Shown here piece after piece: positions 1-6,958 of a DNA stretch of 10,236 nt; the first letter of the stretch is position 1; the number at the start of each line of letters is the position of its first letter. Both the position numbers and the translations under genes were made by a program. The notes beneath the pieces were generated by a model. It was given only the letters and a program-made list of their open reading frames with translations. It had not been told where the DNA came from and searched no databases. Location: NCBI GenBank assembly GCA_027021095.1, contig JALUUZ010000299.1, forward strand, positions 1 through 10,236. The letters are read 5' to 3'. Source of the stretch: Gammaproteobacteria bacterium (lineage in GTDB: Bacteria > Pseudomonadota > Gammaproteobacteria > SZUA-21).

Positions 1-1401
1 CTTGCGGCTCAGTTGCATCGAAATACGATCGAGTAACGCCACGTTTGGCAGCGGCCCTATGCGCACCCGGTACAAGGTACGGTTGTATTTACGGGCACGA
101 TGAATATTCAGCGTGCCGACACGTAGTGCTGCCAGCCGGTTGTACAGCCTGTGCGCATTCTCAAAATTGTAGAAGGCGCCCAGCTGCAGGTACAGCCTGT
201 AGCGTTTTTTTGCGCTCCGGCGTGATGCGGGGCGGCGGGAGTAGCGCTGACCGGGATAGCTGGCGGTATAGCGACGGCTGCGTACAGAGCGGTAGGGTCT
301 ACGCGGTTGCGTACTGCGTGGTGATGGGTAATACCTGGTCGCAGGCCGCCTCGCGACAATGAGCGGGGCGCGGGCGGGTGCCGTGACCGGGGCAGGCACA
401 TGCCGGAAATTTCCTTTGTACCTGGGTTTTTTCGTGTTCTGTACCATGGTGTTGCCAGGACGCGGCGCGGTACTGGATGTCACGTGCCTGCGACTACTGG
501 TCACCTTGCCCGGTGGCGGGTTCACCCTGGTCGCGGTAAAGCCGGTTTGCGGCAGGTCGGTGACAGATTCGGACAGCATCTGTGAGTTCGGGCTGCGGTG
601 GGTGCTTTCTGTCTTAGTGACCTGGGTCGTGGTAACCTGGCGTCTGTCGCCGAGGTTTTGTTTGCGGCCAGGTGCCGGTGCCATCGTCATCATGGGCGCG
701 GTGGTAACGCTGCGCTTAAGTGTAGTGGGCAGGGTGCTGGTTCGTGAATTGGTCGCAAACTGCCGCAGCGGAACAGGTTTTGTGGCTGGTTTAGGTGATT
801 TTTCGGCCAGGTAGGATTTTGGCTGCGAAAAAGGCTTTTGCAGCGGGTCGATCGCCCTGACTTCGACCAGCGCGGTACCCTTGCCAAGCATGCCCAGGCG
901 TTTGGCGCCGCTGTAAGTCAGGTCGATCAGCCGGTTGTCGACGAACGGACCGCGGTCATTGATGCGCACGACGATCGTGCGTCCGTTTTCCAGGTTGGTG
1001 ACACGCGCATAAGTAGGCAGCGGCAGGGTCTTGTGTGCCGCGGTCATTCCATACATATCGTAGGGTTCACCACTGGAAGTACGTTTGCCGTGAAATTTCT
1101 TGCCATACCAGGAGGCGATGCCGCGCTCGACGTAATTTTTGCTGCTGGTACGTACATAGTAGGTTTTTCCGAATACTGAATAGGATGGTGGATTCCCCCA
1201 TTTACTCAGTGGTTCCACTTTCGGTACCGCATCGGCGGCAAAGGTTTTGACGCCATAGTGTTTTTTATATTTTTTACTGTATTTGTACTTGCGCACGTTT
1301 TTTTTGCCGCCCCCACAGGAGGTAACCAGTGAGATCGCAACAATCACCATGGACAGTTGGAGCAGGTGTTTTTTAAGCCGTTGCCAGTCGATCCTGTTCA
1401 T
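1..1401 (-). CDS. rlpA: RlpA, lytic transglycosylase lipoprotein with SPOR domain (C-terminus cut by window edge)
   Basis: The minus frame is open from ATG 1401 to base 1 (467 codons), so the stop lies beyond the left edge. RlpA is an outer-membrane lipoprotein that cleaves peptidoglycan strands lacking stem peptides. Residues 1-28 form a lipoprotein signal ending in the lipobox VTSC, with lipidated Cys29 followed by Gly (no inner-membrane retention Asp). The double-psi beta-barrel spans about 93-184: GIASWYG, TAAHKTLP and NDRGPF are present. Glu112, His123 and Asp149 have the spacing of the catalytic residues known from Pseudomonas RlpA. Residues 186-397 are a long Ser/Thr/Pro/Arg-rich linker. 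Residues about 398-467 are a SPOR domain (LYLQLGAF, YRVRIGPL), which binds denuded glycan. The start is fixed by an in-frame TGA two codons upstream (1405-1407). It lies 24 bp after mltB, with only a weak GAG as ribosome site, so coupling is likely. Confidence 0.95.
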   Translation of the reverse strand, partial: MNRIDWQRLKKHLLQLSMVIVAISLVTSCGGGKKNVRKYKYSKKYKKHYGVKTFAADAVPKVEPLSKWGNPPSYSVFGKTYYVRTSSKNYVERGIASWYGKKFHGKRTSSGEPYDMYGMTAAHKTLPLPTYARVTNLENGRTIVVRINDRGPFVDNRLIDLTYSGAKRLGMLGKGTALVEVRAIDPLQKPFSQPKSYLAEKSPKPATKPVPLRQFATNSRTSTLPTTLKRSVTTAPMMTMAPAPGRKQNLGDRRQVTTTQVTKTESTHRSPNSQMLSESVTDLPQTGFTATRVNPPPGKVTSSRRHVTSSTAPRPGNTMVQNTKKPRYKGNFRHVPAPVTAPARAPLIVARRPATRYYPSPRSTQPRRPYRSVRSRRYTASYPGQRYSRRPASRRSAKKRYRLYLQLGAFYNFENAHRLYNRLAALRVGTLNIHRARKYNRTLYRVRIGPLPNVALLDRISMQLSRK

Positions 1402-1425
1402 AACTCAGTACCAGATAAGCTGTTT

Positions 1426-2502
1426 TCAATGGTTGCGTGCGGCTCTGCGGCGCCGTTTCCTGGCTCTGCGCTGCCGGTACTTGTGCTCAATGGCCTGACT
1501 GAGCTGGTGTACGGCCATTGCATAGAGCGCACTGTTATTATAGCGTGTGATGACATAAAAATTCCGGTAGCCCAGCCAGTAGTCAGTGCCACGCCGTTGC
1601 TTCAACTTGATCAACGCTACCTTGGTCCGGTTGTTGGCCTGGGCGCTGCGGGATCTTGGCGTGATGCCGTAGGCAGCAAGCCTGGCCAGGGTAAAGCTTG
1701 GCTTGAACTTGCTTTTTGGCCGGGGTACACGACGGTACTTGCTGCCGCGAACACTGGCCCTGACGATCACCGGCTGCCCCATTTTCCAGCCAAAGGTCTT
1801 GAAATAGTTGGCGACACTGCCGATCACGTCCTTGTGATTGTTGAACAGGTCACGCCGGCCGTCTTTGTCAAAGTCATAGGCATAGGCACGGTAGCTGCTT
1901 GGCATAAACTGCGGTATGCCCATCGCACCGGCATAGGAGCCTTTGAGCCTGGCAGCATTGAATCCTTCCTGCCTGGTCATGAGCAAAAACTGCACCAATT
2001 CACGGCGAAAGAAACGTGCACGCCTTGGGTAACCAAAGGCCAGTGTGGTAAGTGACTCCAGTATCCGGATTTTTCCGGCACGCTCGCCGTAGAAGGTCTC
2101 GACCCCGATGATGGCGACAATGATTCTGGCCGGTACACCGAAGTGTTTTTCAGCCTGCGCCAGGGTTTTGGCATTTTTTCGCCAGAAAACGGCGCCCTTG
2201 TTGATACGTCCGGGTGTCATAAAAATTTTCCGGTAACGGTACCAGGGCAGGCTTTCGGCCTGGCGGTTCATGGCCTTGATGATGTCTGGACGGCGCTTGA
2301 CCTTCAGGAACAGACGCCGCAGCTTGGTCCTGTCGAACTTGTGTTTTTTGACCATATAGTCGATAAAGGGACCGATTTGCGGGTAAGCAAATCTCTTTTG
2401 TGTGGATTTTGCGGCGTGCCCTGTTTGCGTCAGCACGATGAATAACGTACACAGCAGCCACAGCGGCAGTGTGAAGGATGTTCTTTCTGTTCTATACAAC
2501 AC
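1426..2502 (-). CDS. mltB: MltB-family lytic transglycosylase
   Basis: A soluble-type lytic transglycosylase of the MltB family (SLT_2), which cleaves glycan strands to 1,6-anhydro-MurNAc ends in the periplasm. The signal peptide has an RTER n-region, a hydrophobic stretch LPLWLLCTLFIVL and cleavage near TGHA. No lipobox is seen, so unlike E. coli MltB it is probably not an outer-membrane lipoprotein. IGVETFYG carries the catalytic Glu (Glu135 by this start). GSYAGAMGIPQFMPSSY (about 188-204) is the family signature, followed by the Asp-rich YDFDKDGRRD. The C-terminus (about 333-358) is strikingly basic, ending RRRRAARNH. I chose GTG 2502 because AAGGAG sits 7 nt upstream and the signal peptide begins there. 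An ATG at 2559 would add 19 residues and has no ribosome site. Length 358 aa is normal for the family. Confidence 0.93.
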   Translation of the reverse strand: MLYRTERTSFTLPLWLLCTLFIVLTQTGHAAKSTQKRFAYPQIGPFIDYMVKKHKFDRTKLRRLFLKVKRRPDIIKAMNRQAESLPWYRYRKIFMTPGRINKGAVFWRKNAKTLAQAEKHFGVPARIIVAIIGVETFYGERAGKIRILESLTTLAFGYPRRARFFRRELVQFLLMTRQEGFNAARLKGSYAGAMGIPQFMPSSYRAYAYDFDKDGRRDLFNNHKDVIGSVANYFKTFGWKMGQPVIVRASVRGSKYRRVPRPKSKFKPSFTLARLAAYGITPRSRSAQANNRTKVALIKLKQRRGTDYWLGYRNFYVITRYNNSALYAMAVHQLSQAIEHKYRQRRARKRRRRAARNH

Positions 2503-2509
2503 AGACCTG

Positions 2510-2515
2510 CTCCTT
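2510..2515 (-). promoter_or_regulatory. Ribosome binding site deciding the mltB start
   Basis: AAGGAG on the minus strand, 7 nt before GTG 2502. This is the only strong Shine-Dalgarno near the 5' end of mltB and favours the GTG over the ATG at 2559. Confidence 0.75.
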
Positions 2516-2585
2516 GATTGTCCCTTCCGGTATTCTGCCCGGAAGCATGCGGGGTTCATAAAAAATAATTAAGCTTTATCAATCA

Positions 2586-2594
2586 TTTATAGCA
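2586..2594 (-). promoter_or_regulatory. Candidate extended -10 promoter for mltB-rlpA
   Basis: On the minus strand the sequence TGCTATAAA is an extended -10 element (TGN plus TATAAA, five of six matches). No good -35 is present, which extended -10 promoters tolerate. Transcription would start near 2579, about 75 nt before the GTG of mltB. It lies in the 279-bp spacer after rodA, the widest gap in the operon, where an internal promoter is plausible. Seen motif, inferred function. Confidence 0.3.
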
Positions 2595-2623
2595 CTCGTC
2601 TTGGGCGTCCGGCGCACCGCGAG

Positions 2624-2643
2624 AACCCCTGGCTTGCAGGGTT
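2624..2643. repeat. Short inverted repeat in rodA-mltB spacer
   Basis: AACCCCTG and CAGGGTT can pair around a short loop, with one bulged base. No T-run follows on either strand, so I do not call it a terminator. Confidence 0.35.
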
Positions 2644-2690
2644 ATTGCCGGTTCCGATAACGAATGCCGTTGAAAAATGCGGGTTGATCT

Positions 2691-2724
2691 CAGGAGGCAG
2701 CCGGATAAGACCGCTGCACTCCTG
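2691..2724. repeat. Long bulged hairpin in rodA-mltB spacer
   Basis: CAGGAG (2691-2696) pairs with CTCCTG (2719-2724), GCAG (2697-2700) with CTGC (2714-2717), and CGG (2702-2704) with CCG (2711-2713), around the loop ATAAGA. That gives 13 pairs with two single-base bulges. It sits 58 nt after the rodA stop. No U-tract follows, so it may be an mRNA-stabilising or processing structure, or a factor-dependent end, rather than an intrinsic terminator. Confidence 0.55.
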
Positions 2725-2781
2725 GAAACTGTGTTCCCCGTTTTTGTACGTTTTATATACTTCGTAATTCAGACAAGGTAA

Positions 2782-3921
2782 CTATATCAGTTTTCTATGT
2801 GTCTGAATGGACATAAGCATGCCAAAACTGGCCAAAATAGTCACTACCGATGTGCCACCAAAGCTGATCATCGGCAAGGGCAGTCCCACCACGGGCAACA
2901 GCCCGGAGACCATCAGCATGTTGATGCAGACATAGACGATAAAGATCAGGCTCAGGGTACCAGCCAACAGCCTGGAGAAGGTGTCCTGTGCTGAGAGCGC
3001 AATAGCCAAGCCTCTGAATAATATAAGTAAATACAGCATCAGCAGGAAGATGGCGCCCGCCAGGCCGAATTCCTCACCAATGACCGCAAAGATAAAGTCT
3101 GTTTCTGATTCAGGCAGGAAGCCATGGCGTGATTGTGTTCCCTGGAGGTATCCCTTACCGTAGATCCCACCCGAACCGATGGCAATCTTCGATTGATCAG
3201 ACTGCCAGTGAGAACCTTTGCGGTTTTTGGCTTCATCACTGAAGATCAGCGTCGCAATACGTTCACGTTGATAGTCGTGCAGAACGTATTTCCAGATGGG
3301 TACAGCCGAGGCGGCCAGCAGTATCACGGCCAGGGCGATGATCCACCAGCGCAGGCCTGCGAGAAAAAGTACGATAAATCCTGACATGAACACCAGTACG
3401 GCGGTTCCCAGGTCAGGTTCGATTGCAATAAAGACGGTAGGGATACCGATAATGATCAATCCCAGCAGCAGGCTGACAAAGCGTAATGGCAGCTTGGCAT
3501 CGGCCAGCATCCAGGCCACCATCATTGGTGTCGCAATTTTAAAGATCTCCGACGGTTGGAAACGGAAGCTGCCTTGGCCGAGCCAGCGCCTCGCGCCGTT
3601 GACCTCGATCCCGAAAGGGATGACCAATACCAGCAGGATCAGGCCGGCGACATAGATATTTGGGGTCCAGCGTTTGATCGTGGACGGAGGGACCAGCGCG
3701 ATCGCCCACATGATCAACAGGCCGAAAATAATCCGTAGAATCTGCTTGAAAGTGACCACCAGGTTGTGGCTGCTGGCGCTGTAGAGAATAAACAGGCCGA
3801 TGACCAGGGTAATCGAAATCAGCAGCAGCAGCGGTACGTCGATATGGAACCGCACCAGTGCCTTGCGCAGTGACGGTGTACCGCGTGACAGGGTATCGAA
3901 TTTTCCGTAGCTGAAACTCAT
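2782..3921 (-). CDS. rodA: RodA, SEDS peptidoglycan glycosyltransferase
   Basis: RodA polymerises lipid II into glycan strands during lateral wall growth, working as a pair with PBP2, whose gene lies just upstream. The 379-aa protein has about ten membrane segments, the family size (E. coli 370). Conserved stretches are visible: NGARRWLG and QPSE near 108-124, EPDLGTA near 168-174, QSKIAIGSGG near 243-252, GTQS and FLPE near 261-271, DFIFAVIGEE near 275-284 with the functionally required Asp (Asp275 here), and LPVVGLPLPMISFGGTS near 342-358. The loop before QSKIAIGSGG reads SDEAKNRKGSHWQSD and lacks the usual P-x-x-DP-x-G-x-GYH pattern. Start: ATG 3921; an in-frame TTG at 3927 is possible. 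Neither has a clear Shine-Dalgarno. Confidence 0.96.
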   Translation of the reverse strand: MSFSYGKFDTLSRGTPSLRKALVRFHIDVPLLLLISITLVIGLFILYSASSHNLVVTFKQILRIIFGLLIMWAIALVPPSTIKRWTPNIYVAGLILLVLVIPFGIEVNGARRWLGQGSFRFQPSEIFKIATPMMVAWMLADAKLPLRFVSLLLGLIIIGIPTVFIAIEPDLGTAVLVFMSGFIVLFLAGLRWWIIALAVILLAASAVPIWKYVLHDYQRERIATLIFSDEAKNRKGSHWQSDQSKIAIGSGGIYGKGYLQGTQSRHGFLPESETDFIFAVIGEEFGLAGAIFLLMLYLLILFRGLAIALSAQDTFSRLLAGTLSLIFIVYVCINMLMVSGLLPVVGLPLPMISFGGTSVVTILASFGMLMSIQTHRKLI

Positions 3922-3977
3922 AGCCAATAGTATATCGTAAAGTTATTCTTTGTATGCCTGAACCTGCGCGAATCGAT

Positions 3978-3997
3978 GTCCCGGGCAGAGCCGGGTA
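3978..3997. repeat. Small GC hairpin between mrdA and rodA
   Basis: CCCGG (3980-3984) and CCGGG (3991-3995) pair around the loop GCAGAG; flanking GT/AC extends the stem with one bulge. It lies in the 97-bp spacer between the PBP2 stop and the RodA start. No T-run follows. It could modulate expression of rodA relative to mrdA; this is inference. Confidence 0.35.
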
Positions 3998-4018
3998 CAG
4001 GAATGCGCGCTTTTCCGA

Positions 4019-6457
4019 TCAAAGCCTGCCGGTATCGGGCTCACCGGGCGCCGGGGCCGGACCGGCGGGTTTTTTCCTGCCGGGGCTTGGTTTTTTCAAC
4101 CTGGATGCGGGCGGTTTACGCCGGATTCTGCGCTTTTTCGGCCTGGCATTGATCGATTTTTCGATGACCGGGGCACCTCTTGGTGCCGGTGTTTTACGGC
4201 GTGGTTTTTTCTTTACCGTGTTGGCCGGACTCGGGCGCGGTTGTACGGTGGGCTTGCGCCGCTTGGGTGTGGCTGTTTGCTTCGGCTGAACTGGTTTCCT
4301 GGTCAGACCGGGGGTGCCCGCCTGCCTGCTGCGCTTGCCGGTTTTTGTTTTGCCGTCGTTTTGTTTGTCCTGTTTGGCTGAATCGCCCGGGTCGATGATA
4401 TCGCCTGTCAAGGCTTTCTGTTTTTCCAGTTTATCCAGGTAGGCTTTGATCAACGCCCCGGCAATAGGGGCGGCTGCCGACCCACCATGGCCGCCGCGTT
4501 CGACGACGACGGCGATCGCGATCTTCGGGTTCTTGGCCGGGGCGAACGCGATAAACAATGCGTTGTCTTTGAACTCTTCAGGCAGATCCTTGCTTTTCAC
4601 ATACTTACTCTGACTCATGCCGATGACCTGGGCGGTACCGGTTTTACCGGCGATTTGGTATTTGTTTTCAGTCAGTTTCGCCAGCCTCCGTGCGGTGCCT
4701 CCCCAGCCGTGCACGACGTCGATCATTCCCTTGTGTACCTGTTCCCAGTGCTCCGGCTTGATCTTGCTGAACCATTTTTGCTTTTCTTTGACACGTTTGA
4801 GCAACGCCTTGTTGAGTTTGTGTTCTTTGAGCCTCGGGTCTTCACGTTCCGGTGAGACGTAATAGAAGTCCTTGGTGCCGGTCGGGTTGACCGCCCGTAG
4901 CAGGTGCGGGATGACCACTTTTCCCTTGTTGGCCATGATGGTGACCGCCATCGCCAGTTGCATCGGTGTCACAGTGACATACCCCTGGCCGATGCCGACA
5001 CTGACCGTATCGCCGGTAAACCAGCGCTGGCGGATGCGAACCATTTCCTTGCGCCTGGCCCATTCGCGGTTGCTGATTCCCTTCGGGCGTTTTTTCGGTC
5101 CGCGAAAGCGCCGTTTTTTCCACTCGCGCGAGGGCAGAACCCCGACCCGTTCCTGCGGCATGTCGATGCCGGTTTTTTCGCCCCAGCCAAACATCGACAG
5201 GAATTCGGTGATCCGGTCTATGCCAAGCTTGACCGCCAGCGAGTAATAGTAGACATCGCAGGAGCGCATGATCGAGATATTCAGGTTGACTCTGCCATGG
5301 CCGCCTTTTTTCCAGTCACGCCAGCGATGCTTGACGCCAGGCAGTGTAAAATAGCCGATACAGGAGATCGTGGTATTTGGCTTGACGACGCCATAGTGGA
5401 TACCCGCCAGTCCGTAAAACGGCTTGATCGTCGAACCGGGGTTGTAAGTACCCATTAGCGCCCGAATATTGAGCGGTTTCAGTTTATCCCGTTGCAGTGC
5501 GCGGTAGTTTTTTTTGGAGATTCCGTCGACAAACAGGTTCGGGTCATAGCCGGGTTTGCTGACCAGTGCAAGCACCTCGCCGTTGTTCGGATCGATGGCG
5601 ACCACCGCCCCGGCCTTGTTTTTCAGACCGGTCTCGGCAATCTCCTGCAGGTCCTTGTCGATGGTCAGGTAGATGTTTTTACCTGGTATTGAAGGCTTGA
5701 TCGATTTACGGTGAATGACACGGCCGAAGGCGTTACGCTCGATCTGCTGCTTGCCCACCGTTCCATGCAACAGATGTTCATAGCTCTTCTCGATACCGCG
5801 TATGCCGACATGCGTCGTACCGGCGTAGTTGGCCTTCTGTTTCTCGTTCCAGCGTTCCTCGATCTTCTTGTCACGGTGGCGTACATAACCGACGACATGT
5901 GCCAGTGAGTTGGCGTAAGGGTAGCGGCGTTTGAGCTTGGCGACTATGTCTACTCCGGGCAGTCCATGGCTTTCTGCCGCGATGACCGCGACCTCGTCGG
6001 GTTTCAGGCTGTGGCGGATAGGGATGCTCTGGAAGGTCTTGGCGTAGATTCTGTTTTCCTTGTATTTCTTCCAGAATTTGTCGAGATCGTTTTCCTCGAT
6101 GTTGATCAGCCCGGCGAGGCGTTTCAGCAGGCCGCGCACACAGGTCTTGCGTTTGGTTTTTGCCGGACAATTGACTTTTTCGGGGGTGATCTCCAGGTTG
6201 AATGTCGGCTCGTTGCCGGCAAGCAGGTTTTTATTGCGGTCGTAGATCAACCCGCGGACCGGAGGATCCGGTTCGATTTTCAGGTAGTTGCTTTTCGACT
6301 TGGTCGTGTACTTGTCGTATTCGACGACCTGCAGCCGGTACAGGCGCATGATCAGCAGCGTTGCCAGCAAGCCGACGAACACCAGCACCCAGATGACACG
6401 GTGCAGGAAAATGCGTGCTTCGAGGTCCTGGTCTTTGAGGTTGGAGAAGTTTCTCAT
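4019..6457 (-). CDS. mrdA: PBP2 (MrdA), elongasome transpeptidase, with long basic C-terminal tail
   Basis: PBP2 cross-links new wall material in the elongasome. Residues 1-20 are cytoplasmic, 21-38 form the single membrane helix, and the rest is periplasmic. The pedestal domain runs to about 250. The catalytic motifs are present: SxxK at Ser342-Lys345 (GSTIKP), the SxD form at Ser399-Asp401, and KTG at 605-607. The protein has 812 residues against about 630-650 in well-known relatives. The excess is explained by a Lys/Arg/Pro-rich tail (about 677-812) and a basic insert near 447-479, between the SxD and KTG motifs. ATG 6457 follows the mreD stop by 6 bp with no strong ribosome site, so translation is probably coupled. 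The mrdA name rests on the motifs and the neighbours mreD and rodA; PBP3 would sit in the division cluster instead. Confidence 0.97.
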   Translation of the reverse strand: MRNFSNLKDQDLEARIFLHRVIWVLVFVGLLATLLIMRLYRLQVVEYDKYTTKSKSNYLKIEPDPPVRGLIYDRNKNLLAGNEPTFNLEITPEKVNCPAKTKRKTCVRGLLKRLAGLINIEENDLDKFWKKYKENRIYAKTFQSIPIRHSLKPDEVAVIAAESHGLPGVDIVAKLKRRYPYANSLAHVVGYVRHRDKKIEERWNEKQKANYAGTTHVGIRGIEKSYEHLLHGTVGKQQIERNAFGRVIHRKSIKPSIPGKNIYLTIDKDLQEIAETGLKNKAGAVVAIDPNNGEVLALVSKPGYDPNLFVDGISKKNYRALQRDKLKPLNIRALMGTYNPGSTIKPFYGLAGIHYGVVKPNTTISCIGYFTLPGVKHRWRDWKKGGHGRVNLNISIMRSCDVYYYSLAVKLGIDRITEFLSMFGWGEKTGIDMPQERVGVLPSREWKKRRFRGPKKRPKGISNREWARRKEMVRIRQRWFTGDTVSVGIGQGYVTVTPMQLAMAVTIMANKGKVVIPHLLRAVNPTGTKDFYYVSPEREDPRLKEHKLNKALLKRVKEKQKWFSKIKPEHWEQVHKGMIDVVHGWGGTARRLAKLTENKYQIAGKTGTAQVIGMSQSKYVKSKDLPEEFKDNALFIAFAPAKNPKIAIAVVVERGGHGGSAAAPIAGALIKAYLDKLEKQKALTGDIIDPGDSAKQDKQNDGKTKTGKRSRQAGTPGLTRKPVQPKQTATPKRRKPTVQPRPSPANTVKKKPRRKTPAPRGAPVIEKSINARPKKRRIRRKPPASRLKKPSPGRKKPAGPAPAPGEPDTGRL

Positions 6458-6463
6458 CGGTGT

Positions 6464-6958
6464 TCAGGCGATACGGAAACGGCGGCGGATACTGCGCAGG
6501 AAAAAATAAAGCAGCGGCCAGATCAGCGCACTGCTGACGGACATCAGCGCGTAGTTAAGGGTGCGTTCCGTCTTTCCAGTCAGGCTCTGGAACCACCAGA
6601 GCAACAGCTGGTACAGCAGCATCAACAGCAGGATGGTGAAAACCTGCTGCAGCATCGGGCTGATGCGGATACGCCGGTACAGGCTGAGTACGATATAGAT
6701 GATGATGACCATGCTCAAGGCATGCTGTCCGAGCAGAAAGTTGTCCTTCATGACATCCATCAACATCCCGGTAAACCACGCAACCCCCATACCGATCCGG
6801 TGCGGGAGGGCCAGTGCCCAGTAGATCAGCACCAGCATGGTCCAGCCCGGACGATAGCGTTCGGCCCATTCCGGCAGGAACACGTTATTCAGCAACAGCG
6901 CAAGGATGATCGTCAGCGTGATGATCAGGTACCCGCTTCTTTTCTCTTTAGCCCGCAT
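6464..6958 (-). CDS. mreD: MreD, rod-shape membrane protein
   Basis: A 164-aa very hydrophobic protein with about five or six membrane segments. It starts MRAKEKRSG and ends in a basic cytoplasmic tail RSIRRRFRIA. Size and topology match MreD (162 aa in E. coli), the membrane partner of MreC in the elongasome. I chose ATG 6958 over the in-frame ATG 6976 because AGAGG lies 6 nt upstream of it and the protein then begins like its relatives. This start overlaps the end of mreC by 11 bp, typical of coupled mreC-mreD translation. Sequence conservation in MreD is low, so the call depends on context and topology as well as on motifs. Confidence 0.93.
   Translation of the reverse strand: MRAKEKRSGYLIITLTIILALLLNNVFLPEWAERYRPGWTMLVLIYWALALPHRIGMGVAWFTGMLMDVMKDNFLLGQHALSMVIIIYIVLSLYRRIRISPMLQQVFTILLLMLLYQLLLWWFQSLTGKTERTLNYALMSVSSALIWPLLYFFLRSIRRRFRIA

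Noticed and set aside
359..814. 151-codon plus-strand open frame with hydrophobic, Val-rich sequence
   Set aside because: It is antisense to the low-complexity linker of rlpA; the minus frame is open through the full region and ends in a SPOR domain.
1357..2055. 232-codon plus-strand open frame
   Set aside because: It lies antisense across mltB and the 5' end of rlpA, both of which show clear catalytic motifs.
2691..2724. Rho-independent terminator after rodA
   Set aside because: The stem is good but no run of T follows on either strand.
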